Positions 7,680-14,608 of a stretch of DNA of 64,000 nucleotides are shown piece after piece (the stretch's first letter is position 1; every line of letters starts with the position of its first letter). The notes below the pieces were generated by a model. That model had not been told where the DNA came from. It was given only the letters and a program-made list of their open reading frames with translations, and did not search any database. The DNA comes from Clostridiales bacterium (lineage in GTDB: Bacteria; Bacillota; Clostridia; Oscillospirales; Oscillospiraceae). A program made the position numbers and the translations under genes. The stretch is taken from NCBI GenBank assembly GCA_004554585.1, contig SFLH01000004.1, forward strand, positions 1 through 64,000. Direction: 5' to 3'.

Positions 7680-8582
7680 GTGCGCCGCTTGACAATGCCA
7701 ATTGGCCCAGCCCAAGAGGGTACGGCTGTCCAGACCATCCTGCGCCGGGAGCTGGGCCTGTCCGCCGCGGCGGTCCGCCGGGCCAAGACGCTGGCTGAGG
7801 GAATTCTGCTCGACGGCGTCCCAGTCTTTACCAATGTACGGGTCATGGCCGGCCAGATCCTCTCTGTGGCCGTGGGGGACCAGTCGGGCAGCGACCAAAT
7901 CGCCCCCGTTCCCGGCCCCTTGACCATCGTCTATGAGGACGAAGACCTGGTGATCGTGGACAAGGCCGGCGGCGTGGCGGTCCACCCCAGCCAGGGGCAT
8001 TATGGGGACACCTTGGCTAACTTCCTGATGGCCCACTACGCTGCCCAGGGGCTTGTGGCCGCCTTCCACCCGGTCAACCGTCTGGACCGGGGGACCTCGG
8101 GCCTCATGGCGGTGGCCAAGCACGCCCACGCCCACGAAAAACTCCAGGAGCAGCTGCAAAACGGACGACTTCAACGGACCTATCTGGCGGTGTGCGAGGG
8201 GGTCCCTGTCCCCTGGCGGGGGTGTGTGGACGCCCCCATCGCCCGGGCGCCGGGGTCGGTGCTCCGGCGGCAGGTCTGCCCCCAGGGGGCCGAGGCCCGG
8301 ACCCATTATGAGGTGCTGCAGACAGGCAGCGGCCGGGCCTTGGTCCACTTGCGCCTGGACACCGGGCGGACCCACCAGATCCGGGTCCACCTGGCCCACT
8401 TGGGCTGTCCCCTGGCGGGGGATTTCCTCTATGGCACCGAGCTGCCCCAGCTGTCCCAGCGGTTTGCGCTGCACTCGGCGGCAATCCAGCTGTGCCAGCC
8501 GGTGACCGGACAGCCCCTTTCCTTTTCCTCCCCGCTGCCCGCTGCCCTGGAGGATTTGTTGATGGCAAACGAGAAAGAATAG
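7680..8582 (+). CDS. RluA-family RNA pseudouridine synthase
   Basis: It isomerises uridine to pseudouridine in rRNA or tRNA. The 300-residue protein has an N-terminal S4-like part (AVQTILRRELGLSAAAVRRA), then the catalytic motif HPVNRLDRGTSGLM with the active Asp, and LDTGRTHQIRVHLAHLG toward the C-terminus. GTG at 7680 is favoured because the encoded MRRLT start fits relatives and GAAGGTGAGG precedes it; ATG at 7695 or an upstream ATG at 7580 remain possible. Which RNA position is modified cannot be told. mutY follows after 9 bases. Confidence 0.88.
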   Translation: MRRLTMPIGPAQEGTAVQTILRRELGLSAAAVRRAKTLAEGILLDGVPVFTNVRVMAGQILSVAVGDQSGSDQIAPVPGPLTIVYEDEDLVIVDKAGGVAVHPSQGHYGDTLANFLMAHYAAQGLVAAFHPVNRLDRGTSGLMAVAKHAHAHEKLQEQLQNGRLQRTYLAVCEGVPVPWRGCVDAPIARAPGSVLRRQVCPQGAEARTHYEVLQTGSGRALVHLRLDTGRTHQIRVHLAHLGCPLAGDFLYGTELPQLSQRFALHSAAIQLCQPVTGQPLSFSSPLPAALEDLLMANEKE

Positions 8583-8591
8583 GAGATATCG

Positions 8592-9632
8592 ATGACAGAA
8601 CCCTTGTCCATGCTGCCCATCCCCCTGCTCCAATGGTACCAGGAGCACGCCCGGGACCTGCCCTGGCGGCGTTCCCCGACGCCCTATCGGGTGTGGGTGT
8701 CCGAGATCATGCTCCAGCAGACCCGTGTGGGGGCGGTGCTGGGCTATTTTGCCAACTTCATGACGGCCTTCCCCACGGTTCAGGACCTGGCCGCCGCCCC
8801 GGAGGACCAGCTGATGAAGCTGTGGCAGGGGCTGGGCTACTACAGCCGGGCCCGGAACCTGCAAAAGGCCGCTCGGCAGATCGTGGCGGACCACGGGGGA
8901 ATCTTCCCCACAGAGTACCAAGACATCCGCGCCCTGGCGGGGGTGGGGGATTACACGGCGGCGGCCATCGCCTCCATTTGCTACGGCCAGCCGGTGCCGG
9001 CGGTGGACGGCAACCTTTTGCGGGTGGCCGCCCGGGTGATGGGGGATGCCGCCGACATCACCACCACCCAGGGGAAACGCCACTTCACCGCCGCCCTGCA
9101 AAAGGTGATCCCCCTGGACCTGCCCGGCCAGTTCAACCAGGCCATGATGGACCTGGGGGCCACCGTCTGCCTGCCCAACGGCGCGCCCTTGTGCGCCCAG
9201 TGTCCCGCGGCGGACTTCTGCCGGGCCCATGGGGAGGGCCGGGAGCGGGAGCTGCCCGTCCGCCCGGCCAAAAAGCCCCGGCGGGTGGAGGAGCGGGAGG
9301 TTTTCCTGATTTTTTGCCAAGGGAAAGTGGCCCTTCGCCGCCGCCCGGCCAAGGGCCTGCTGGCGGGGCTGTGGGAGTATCCCAACGAGCTGGCCCCGGC
9401 GGCGGACTTCCCGGCGGCCTGGGGCCTGCCCGGAGAGGGAGCCTTTGCCGGCGCGGGAAAGCATATCTTTACCCATGTGGAGTGGCGCATGACCGCCCGG
9501 CGCTGGGACCTGACAGACCCCGCCCTGCCGGCGGGCTGGGTGTGGGCTGGACGGGAGGACCTGGCTCGGGATTACCCCATCCCCAGCGCCTTCGCGCCCT
9601 TTCAGCAGGTTGTCCAGGAGGGAATACGATGA
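8592..9632 (+). CDS. mutY: A/G-specific adenine DNA glycosylase
   Basis: MutY removes adenine mispaired with 8-oxoguanine in base excision repair. The 346-residue protein has the helix-hairpin-helix glycosylase core: PWRRSPTPYRVWVSEIMLQQT with the catalytic Glu region, LAGVGDYTAAAIAS and VDGNLLRVAAR with the conserved Asp. The iron-sulfur loop is present (C-X6-C-X2-C-X5-C ending CAQCPAADFC). A C-terminal NUDIX-like part (LLAGLWEYPNEL) recognises 8-oxoguanine. Its stop overlaps the next start (ATGA). Confidence 0.95.
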   Translation: MTEPLSMLPIPLLQWYQEHARDLPWRRSPTPYRVWVSEIMLQQTRVGAVLGYFANFMTAFPTVQDLAAAPEDQLMKLWQGLGYYSRARNLQKAARQIVADHGGIFPTEYQDIRALAGVGDYTAAAIASICYGQPVPAVDGNLLRVAARVMGDAADITTTQGKRHFTAALQKVIPLDLPGQFNQAMMDLGATVCLPNGAPLCAQCPAADFCRAHGEGRERELPVRPAKKPRRVEEREVFLIFCQGKVALRRRPAKGLLAGLWEYPNELAPAADFPAAWGLPGEGAFAGAGKHIFTHVEWRMTARRWDLTDPALPAGWVWAGREDLARDYPIPSAFAPFQQVVQEGIR

Positions 9633-10543
9633 GAAGTTTGGTTCACGATCCCACCCACTGCGTCCTCTGTCCCCGCCGGTGCGGCGGAGACCGGACGAAA
9701 GCCGCCGGCCGCTGCCGGATGCCCGAGGCCCCCGTGGTGGCCCGGGCGGCCCTCCATCACTGGGAGGAGCCCCCTCTCTCCGGCACCCGAGGGGCGGGCA
9801 CGGTTTTCTTTTCCGGTTGTTCCCTGGGGTGCGTGTTCTGTCAGAACGACAGCATCAGCCAGCAGGATTTCGGCAAAGAGATCTCCGTGAGCCGCCTGCA
9901 GGAGATTTTCCACGAGCTCATCGCCGCCGGGGCCCACAACATCGACCTAGTCAATCCCACCCACTATGCCCAGGTTGTGGCGGAGGCCCTGGAAGAGCCC
10001 CTGCCCGTGCCAGTGGTGTGGAACAGCGGGGGCTATGACCGGGTGGAGACTCTCCGGGCGCTGGAGGGGAAGATTCAGATTTATCTGCCCGACTTCAAAT
10101 ACCCTGACGCCCAGGGGGCGAAGGACTACGCCGGGGCGGCGGATTACCCGGAGACGGCCAAGGCGGCCATCCAGGAGATGGTCCGCCAGACGGGCCCCTA
10201 TCAGATGGATGAGAATGGCATACTCCAGCAGGGGGTGATTCTGCGCCATCTGCTCCTGCCGGGCCGGCTGGCCCAGGCCAAAGAGGTGATGGACTGGGCG
10301 GCGGAGACCTTCCCGCCCCACACCATCCTCTTCTCCCTCATGAGCCAGTATACCCCCTGGGGCCGCGCGGCGGAGATTCCGCCCCTGGACCGCCGCCTGC
10401 GCAAAAGCGAGATTCGGGCGGCCGTCGCCTATTTGGAGAATCTGTCTCTGGATGGGTTCTCCCAGGGGGTGGAGGCCGCCCAGGCCGAGTACATCCCGGC
10501 TTTCGACCTGACGGGAGTGGAACGGGCGGCGCCAAACCCATAA
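9629..10543 (+). CDS. Radical SAM protein of the pyruvate-formate-lyase-activase-like group
   Basis: A 304-residue protein with an N-terminal cysteine cluster (CVLCPRRC) and the radical SAM motif CSLGCVFC near residue 66, followed by QNDSISQ. This arrangement matches the PflA-like radical SAM proteins of unknown substrate that are common in clostridia. It starts inside the mutY stop codon and so is translationally coupled to it, but a DNA-repair role does not follow from that. No terminator is evident downstream; the spoIIQ-like promoter begins 17 bases later. Confidence 0.82.
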   Translation: MRSLVHDPTHCVLCPRRCGGDRTKAAGRCRMPEAPVVARAALHHWEEPPLSGTRGAGTVFFSGCSLGCVFCQNDSISQQDFGKEISVSRLQEIFHELIAAGAHNIDLVNPTHYAQVVAEALEEPLPVPVVWNSGGYDRVETLRALEGKIQIYLPDFKYPDAQGAKDYAGAADYPETAKAAIQEMVRQTGPYQMDENGILQQGVILRHLLLPGRLAQAKEVMDWAAETFPPHTILFSLMSQYTPWGRAAEIPPLDRRLRKSEIRAAVAYLENLSLDGFSQGVEAAQAEYIPAFDLTGVERAAPNP

Positions 10544-10559
10544 AATTTTGCGAACCCAT

Positions 10560-10589
10560 GCATAACAGCCCCATTCGCTGTCAAGAATA
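10560..10589 (+). promoter_or_regulatory. Sigma-F-like promoter of the SpoIIQ-like gene
   Basis: GCATA (10560-10564), exactly 15 bases, then GTCAAGAATA (10580-10589); one mismatch to the consensus GYATA-N15-GGNNANANTR. Confidence 0.75.
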
Positions 10590-10657
10590 GGCTTCGAAGA
10601 CGAGCTTCCCCCGGGAAGTCATCGACAATTCGCACACAGCGCATGGAGGGTTTCGTG

Positions 10658-11401
10658 ATGAAACAAAAACCTACTCAGCACAAGCTGGGCGGCTTCATGG
10701 AGGGCAAGGGCTACTACATAGTCCTGTTCCTCTGCATTGCCGCAATTGGAATTTCGGGCTATTTTCTGTTCCGGGGGCTTTTCGCTCAGCCGGAGGGGTT
10801 TGGGTCAGAGCAGACCGCCGTGGTCAGCGGCCAGGCGGAGATGACCCAGGACCAGGACAACCAGCAGGCCGTCCCGCCTGCGGCGTCCGAGGAGGATGCT
10901 GCCGCTGCGGCGGACCCCCAGGAGGACACCGCCGCCCAGGAGGCTCCGGCGGCCCAGGAAGACACTGCCAGCCCCGATGAGGAGGCAGCCGCTTCTTCCG
11001 CCTACGTCTGGCCGGTGGAGGGCAGCGTAGATCGGGATTTCAGTCTGGAAGTCTTCGCCTATGACGCCACCATGGGAGACTGGCGCACCCACGACGGCAT
11101 CGACATCACCGCCCCGCTGGGCACCCCTGTGGCCGCCTGTGCCAAGGGGACCGTCACCGACGTGAGCACCGACGACATGATGGGCGTCACCGTCACCATC
11201 GACCACGGCAAGGGCATGGAGAGCGTCTACTCCAACCTGGCCGAGACGGTGGAGGTCCAGGCGGGCTCTGAGGTGGAGGCCGGCACGGTCATCGGGGCCG
11301 TGGGCACCACCGCCATCTCCGAGAGCGCCGACGCCAGCCACCTCCACTTCTCCCTGCGGGAGTACGGCGTGACCATCGATCCGCTCAACTACCTGCACTG
11401 A
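10658..11401 (+). CDS. spoIIQ: SpoIIQ-like M23 peptidase of the forespore
   Basis: SpoIIQ sits in the forespore membrane and joins SpoIIIAH to form the channel between forespore and mother cell; in clostridia it keeps its LytM endopeptidase motif. The 247-residue protein has one membrane segment (about residues 17-40), an Ala/Glu/Gln-rich linker of about 70 residues, then the M23 domain starting WPVEGSVDRDFS. The zinc ligands are intact: THDGID (HxxxD) and SHLHFS (HxH). ATG at 10658 is used because GGAGGG lies 7 bases upstream. A sigma-F-like promoter supports the assignment. Confidence 0.82.
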   Translation: MKQKPTQHKLGGFMEGKGYYIVLFLCIAAIGISGYFLFRGLFAQPEGFGSEQTAVVSGQAEMTQDQDNQQAVPPAASEEDAAAAADPQEDTAAQEAPAAQEDTASPDEEAAASSAYVWPVEGSVDRDFSLEVFAYDATMGDWRTHDGIDITAPLGTPVAACAKGTVTDVSTDDMMGVTVTIDHGKGMESVYSNLAETVEVQAGSEVEAGTVIGAVGTTAISESADASHLHFSLREYGVTIDPLNYLH

Positions 11402-11426
11402 GGAAGAAAAACCTTCTGCACAGCAG

Positions 11427-11455
11427 CCCCCCTGGCCCCTTGCGGCCAGGGGGGC
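11427..11455 (+). terminator. Terminator after the SpoIIQ-like gene
   Basis: CCCCCCTGGCC / GGCCAGGGGGG hairpin 25 bases after the stop; the T-run is poor (GCGCTTC), so termination may be partial. The stretch 11456-11626 that follows contains no other feature I can support. Confidence 0.6.
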
Positions 11456-11626
11456 GCTTCTGCGCTTTAGGACTGCCCGCGCCGCCTACGGACCAGAAAA
11501 CGCCGCTGGATGCCCTCGGGGCCTTGACAGGGGAGAGAGGGTGTGTGTGCCATGATGAAAAAACAATGAGACCCAGGGCGGGCAGGCGAAAAGGAGCCTG
11601 CCTGCTGATGGGGAAGAAAGGGGCAT

Positions 11627-11916
11627 ATGAGGATGTGGGAAGGCCTGTGTGCCCGGCGGGGGACCTTGATCGCGACCACCATTGTCCCGCTGCTGCCGCT
11701 GCTGGGGGGACGGTTTTGTGGAACCGCCTGCCGGAGCAGATGCCCATCCACTTTGGCCTGGATGGGCAGGTGGACGGTTATGCCGGCAAGGCCTTTGGGG
11801 TGCTTGCCCTGCCCTCGAGTCAGGTAGCGGCTCAGGCGGCAGTGGTGCTGCCCGCCTTGGTTGTGATGGTGGCAGTGCCCACCGCGGCTTCTTACCGCTA
11901 TGCCCGGCGTCACTGA
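11627..11916 (+). pseudogene. Frameshifted, truncated DUF1648/SdpI-like membrane protein
   Basis: The first 28 codons encode a typical membrane start (TLIATTIVPLLPLLGG) behind a good ribosome binding site. The reading then breaks at a run of six Gs ending near 11710: the continuation LPEQMPIHFGLDGQVDGYAGK, the DUF1648 signature, is in the next frame. One extra G would give an unbroken LLGGTVLWNRLPEQ. The protein also ends early, after a single further hydrophobic segment, whereas SdpI-like relatives have more membrane helices. Either a real pseudogene or a homopolymer sequencing error plus truncation. Confidence 0.75.
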
Positions 11917-11938
11917 GAGAAGGACAAAGAAACACAGA

Positions 11939-11978
11939 CAGCCCCATGACCGGCAGAGCCCGGTCATGGGGCTGTTTT
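11939..11978. terminator. Strong terminator between convergent genes
   Basis: CAGCCCCATGACCGG / CCGGTCATGGGGCTG followed by TTTTTT. It ends the DUF1648 transcript and can also end the leftward M23 gene. Confidence 0.9.
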
Positions 11979-11987
11979 TTGAAAAAA

Positions 11988-12734
11988 TCACCTGGAGAGG
12001 TTGGAAACCCGCTGACCCAGCTGGATGTAGGGCAGGCCGGGGGCTGGGGTCCTTTCGGCCAGCCCCCGGTCATCGAAGCGGTGGTAGTTGGGGGCAGGGG
12101 CGATGCGGAGGTCTACAAAGGGGATGGGCAGGCCGGGAGAGGTGTAGAAACTCTTCCCCTGCTGAAGCTGGAAGTGGAGGTGGGGCTCGGTGGTGTTGCC
12201 CGAGTTGCCGCACTGGGCCAGCTTCTGGCCTCGGACCACCCGCTCCCCCACGGCCACGGAGATGCTCCCGGGGCGCAGGTGGGCCAGCAGGGAGTGCTCT
12301 CCGCCGCCGTGATCCAGAAGGATGTAGTTGCCCCGCAGGTCCCGGGCCTTGCAGACCGCGGCCCGCTTTGGCGTGATGGGGCTGTCGGGCTGCCCGGTTA
12401 AGACCTCCGCCACCACCCCGTCCGCCGGGGCCAGAATGTCCTCGCCGTAGCAGAAGAAGGACGTGGGATTGGTCTCGTCTCCCTGGAAGCTGCGCCCCTC
12501 TAGGTCTAAGATGACAAAGTCATAGGCATAGCGCTGGGTGGGCACGTCCCAGGAGTGGGAAGTCTCCTGGGTGACCCCGCCGCTGGCCACGGTCCAGGCA
12601 CCGGAAAAGGGGAGAGAATACCGGCGGAGCGAGCGGTCATCCGCCGGGCTGGGGAGTCTGCCGTGGTACCGGTTTTCTAGGACGACCAGCCCGCCCATCT
12701 GTTTCAACATCTGCCAAAGGAGGGGGAGGTTCAT
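11988..12734 (-). CDS. M23 family metallopeptidase
   Basis: A 248-residue protein of the LytM/M23 zinc endopeptidase family, which cuts peptidoglycan cross-bridges. The motifs seen are HSWDVPTQRYAYDF, LLAHLRPGSI and TEPHLHFQ, placing the zinc ligands in the expected order. No clear signal peptide is visible, and the sequence around the first His is longer than usual, so the extracellular location is uncertain. Its ATG overlaps the stop of the TIGR04076 gene by four bases, and with the AraC gene it forms a three-gene leftward operon. Confidence 0.78.
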   Translation of the reverse strand: MNLPLLWQMLKQMGGLVVLENRYHGRLPSPADDRSLRRYSLPFSGAWTVASGGVTQETSHSWDVPTQRYAYDFVILDLEGRSFQGDETNPTSFFCYGEDILAPADGVVAEVLTGQPDSPITPKRAAVCKARDLRGNYILLDHGGGEHSLLAHLRPGSISVAVGERVVRGQKLAQCGNSGNTTEPHLHFQLQQGKSFYTSPGLPIPFVDLRIAPAPNYHRFDDRGLAERTPAPGLPYIQLGQRVSNLSR

Positions 12735-13096
12735 GGGGTGCCTCCCGGGGGCTTGAGAAAGTCCCCTTTGAAAAAGTTCTTGCCCCCCAAGGGCTTGGCC
12801 GTCAGCCGGAAGAGGACGCAGCCGTCGGGGCAGACCAGGTCCTTGGTGTACCGGCCGCTGCCGCCTACGTTGGTCAGGTCCCCGCCGCTGCGGATGGCTT
12901 CCATCAGGGGAAAGAGCAGAAGCATGGTTTTGGAACAGATGCCCTGGCCGTCCTGGTTCACCGGGCAGCCGTAGGTGCAGGTGTACCGATCCCCCACCTC
13001 CTCGCCGTTGCGGCAGTACCCCACAGTGTCCTCTCCCCGGAGAAAGCCGGTTACGTCGATCTGAAATTCGTATTCTTCCTCAACCCATTTCTTCAT
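12731..13096 (-). CDS. TIGR04076 family protein
   Basis: A 121-residue cytosolic protein with paired cysteines (TCTYGCPV, GICSKT, LVCPDGC), matching the small TIGR04076 family of unknown function found in anaerobes. The start at 13096 follows GGAGGTATCCC; longer frames upstream run into the AraC gene. It overlaps the end of the AraC gene by 17 bases and the start of the M23 gene by four, so all three are likely co-translated. A metal- or cluster-binding role is possible from the cysteines but not shown. Confidence 0.72.
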   Translation of the reverse strand: MKKWVEEEYEFQIDVTGFLRGEDTVGYCRNGEEVGDRYTCTYGCPVNQDGQGICSKTMLLLFPLMEAIRSGGDLTNVGGSGRYTKDLVCPDGCVLFRLTAKPLGGKNFFKGDFLKPPGGTP

Positions 13097-14117
13097 GGGA
13101 TACCTCCTGTTCTCCGCGGCAGGGTGGGAGCTCATCCTCTGCCCTTTGTTCCCGCCGCTGGCGGCGGTACTGGGTGGGCAGGACCTGGAAGGTCTGGCGA
13201 AAGACGGCGGAAAATTTGCTCTGGTTCTCATAGCCTACCTGCTGGGCGATTTCCCCCACGCTCTGGTCGGTCTCGGCCAGCAGGCGGGCGGCCTGTTGCA
13301 TCCGGTGGGCCTTCATGTGGGCGGCGATGGGCTGGCCATATACCGCCTTAAAGACCGCTTTCAGGGTGGAAGCGTTCAGGTGATGCGCCTTGGCCAGAGC
13401 TTCGATGGTCACCCGCTGCTCCGGGTGGGCCAAGAGCTGGTCGTGGATGGTGCGCACCAGCTCCACCTGCTGGGACTGATACTCCTGGCTGCCGCCCGCC
13501 GCTGGGGCGGGCAGGCGAGAGAGGTACAGGAGAAGCTCCTGGGCCTTCAGGGTATAATAGGGCGTGCGGACCTCCTCCGGCAGGTCGTACAGGGGCAGGA
13601 AGATGTGGTCCAGTTCCCGCCGGGCGGGCAGGGCCGCCGGCCGCCCCTGGGGACAGAAGGCCTCCAGCAGCGCCTGGGGAGCCAGCCCCGCCAACGCCTG
13701 GGGCGGCTGGGCTGCCAGGACGTCCGGGTCCAGGGACAGGGAGAAACCCTCGTAGTGCTCCAGCGGAAAGCGAAGGACCGACTGGGCACAGCAGGCCATG
13801 GGGTGCAGAGCCAGGTCGCCGGGGCCCAGATAGAGGGTCAGCCCGTCCGCCATCTCCCAGCCCACCCGGCCGCGCCGGCAGTGGGTGAGCTCCAGTGCCG
13901 CCGCCTTGGGCGGGTGGTGGTGGGCCAGCGCCTCCCCCTGGACCACCAGCCGGGTGAAGGTCAGGCCGGGGAAGAGGGGATAGACCTGGGCCAAGGCTCT
14001 CCCGGCCTGCCCCAGAGGGTGGCAGACCGGGGCCTGACCGGGGGTGCAGGTCATCTGCTGCCCCGGGGGCACCTGGGCCAGCTCCTGCCGGATGATATCC
14101 TGCCAGTTCTCCTGCAT
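13080..14117 (-). CDS. AraC family transcriptional regulator
   Basis: A 345-residue regulator with a sensing N-terminal half and two C-terminal helix-turn-helix motifs: VTIEALAKAHHLNASTLKAV and SVGEIAQQVGYENQSKFSAV, the second being the most conserved part of AraC proteins. It heads a leftward operon with TIGR04076 and M23 genes and is divergent from the metal chaperone/P-type ATPase pair. That layout would let it regulate either side; related AraC regulators in clostridia often sit next to metal or drug exporters, but the signal is unknown. Confidence 0.85.
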   Translation of the reverse strand: MQENWQDIIRQELAQVPPGQQMTCTPGQAPVCHPLGQAGRALAQVYPLFPGLTFTRLVVQGEALAHHHPPKAAALELTHCRRGRVGWEMADGLTLYLGPGDLALHPMACCAQSVLRFPLEHYEGFSLSLDPDVLAAQPPQALAGLAPQALLEAFCPQGRPAALPARRELDHIFLPLYDLPEEVRTPYYTLKAQELLLYLSRLPAPAAGGSQEYQSQQVELVRTIHDQLLAHPEQRVTIEALAKAHHLNASTLKAVFKAVYGQPIAAHMKAHRMQQAARLLAETDQSVGEIAQQVGYENQSKFSAVFRQTFQVLPTQYRRQRREQRAEDELPPCRGEQEVSHEEMG

Positions 14118-14149
14118 GGCGGGGCCTCCTTTCCGGGTTTGTATGGGTC

Positions 14150-14179
14150 ATTTTACCACAGCCCAGCGGGGGCGGGCAA
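14150..14179 (-). promoter_or_regulatory. Promoter of the AraC operon
   Basis: Minus strand TTGCCC (14179-14174), 18-base spacer, TAAAAT (14155-14150). Confidence 0.6.
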
Positions 14180-14241
14180 GAGAATGGCCGCTCCATTTGG
14201 AAGGGCTTTTCCTCCAAACGGGAGAAGGTCCCGCCGGCGCG

Positions 14242-14269
14242 TTGCTTTTTCCCGCTGCCGTGCTATCAT
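14242..14269 (+). promoter_or_regulatory. Promoter of the metal chaperone/ATPase genes
   Basis: TTGCTT (14242-14247), 16-base spacer, TATCAT (14264-14269). A partial inverted repeat (TTTGGAAG ... TCCTCCAAA, 14198-14218) lies between this and the divergent promoter and could be an operator. Confidence 0.6.
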
Positions 14270-14325
14270 GGGGCACAACCGAGAAACCCCAGTCCCCTTC
14301 GGGCGGACAAGAAAGGAGCCCTTTT

Positions 14326-14544
14326 ATGAGAAAGACCTATAGAATCGACGTAGACTGTGCCAACTGCGCCAACAAGATGGAGCAGGCCGCCAACAAAACC
14401 CCCGGCGTCAAGGAGGCGGTGGTGAACTTCATGACCCTGAAGATGAACGTGGAGTTTGAGGAGGGCCAGGACCCCAAGGCCGTTATGGCCCAGGTCCGGA
14501 CCAACTGCAAGAAGGTGGAAGACGACTGCGAGATTTTCCTGTGA
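14326..14544 (+). CDS. Heavy-metal-associated (CopZ-like) metal chaperone
   Basis: A 72-residue HMA-domain protein with the metal-binding CANC (CXXC) near residue 10 in the loop VDCANCANKMEQA. Such proteins carry a soft metal ion to a partner transporter in the cytosol. AAAGGAG lies 7 bases before the ATG. It precedes the P-type ATPase, which itself has no N-terminal HMA domain, so this looks like the detached metal-binding domain of that pump. A 12-bp hairpin separates the two genes. Confidence 0.88.
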   Translation: MRKTYRIDVDCANCANKMEQAANKTPGVKEAVVNFMTLKMNVEFEEGQDPKAVMAQVRTNCKKVEDDCEIFL

Positions 14545-14553
14545 TTTTCAACG

Positions 14554-14585
14554 GCGCCCTCCTGCTGTGACTGGCAGGAGGGCGC
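14554..14585 (+). other. Intercistronic hairpin without T-run
   Basis: GCGCCCTCCTGC pairs perfectly with GCAGGAGGGCGC around an eight-base loop. With no T-run it is more likely to stabilise the upstream mRNA or dampen read-through than to terminate fully, which would favour chaperone over ATPase. Confidence 0.6.
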
Positions 14586-14608
14586 GAGACAAACGGGGAG
14601 GGGAGACC

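Noticed and set aside
11524..11556. Promoter TTGACA ... CATGAT before the DUF1648 remnant
   Set aside because: The spacer would be 21 bases, too long for a sigma-A promoter.
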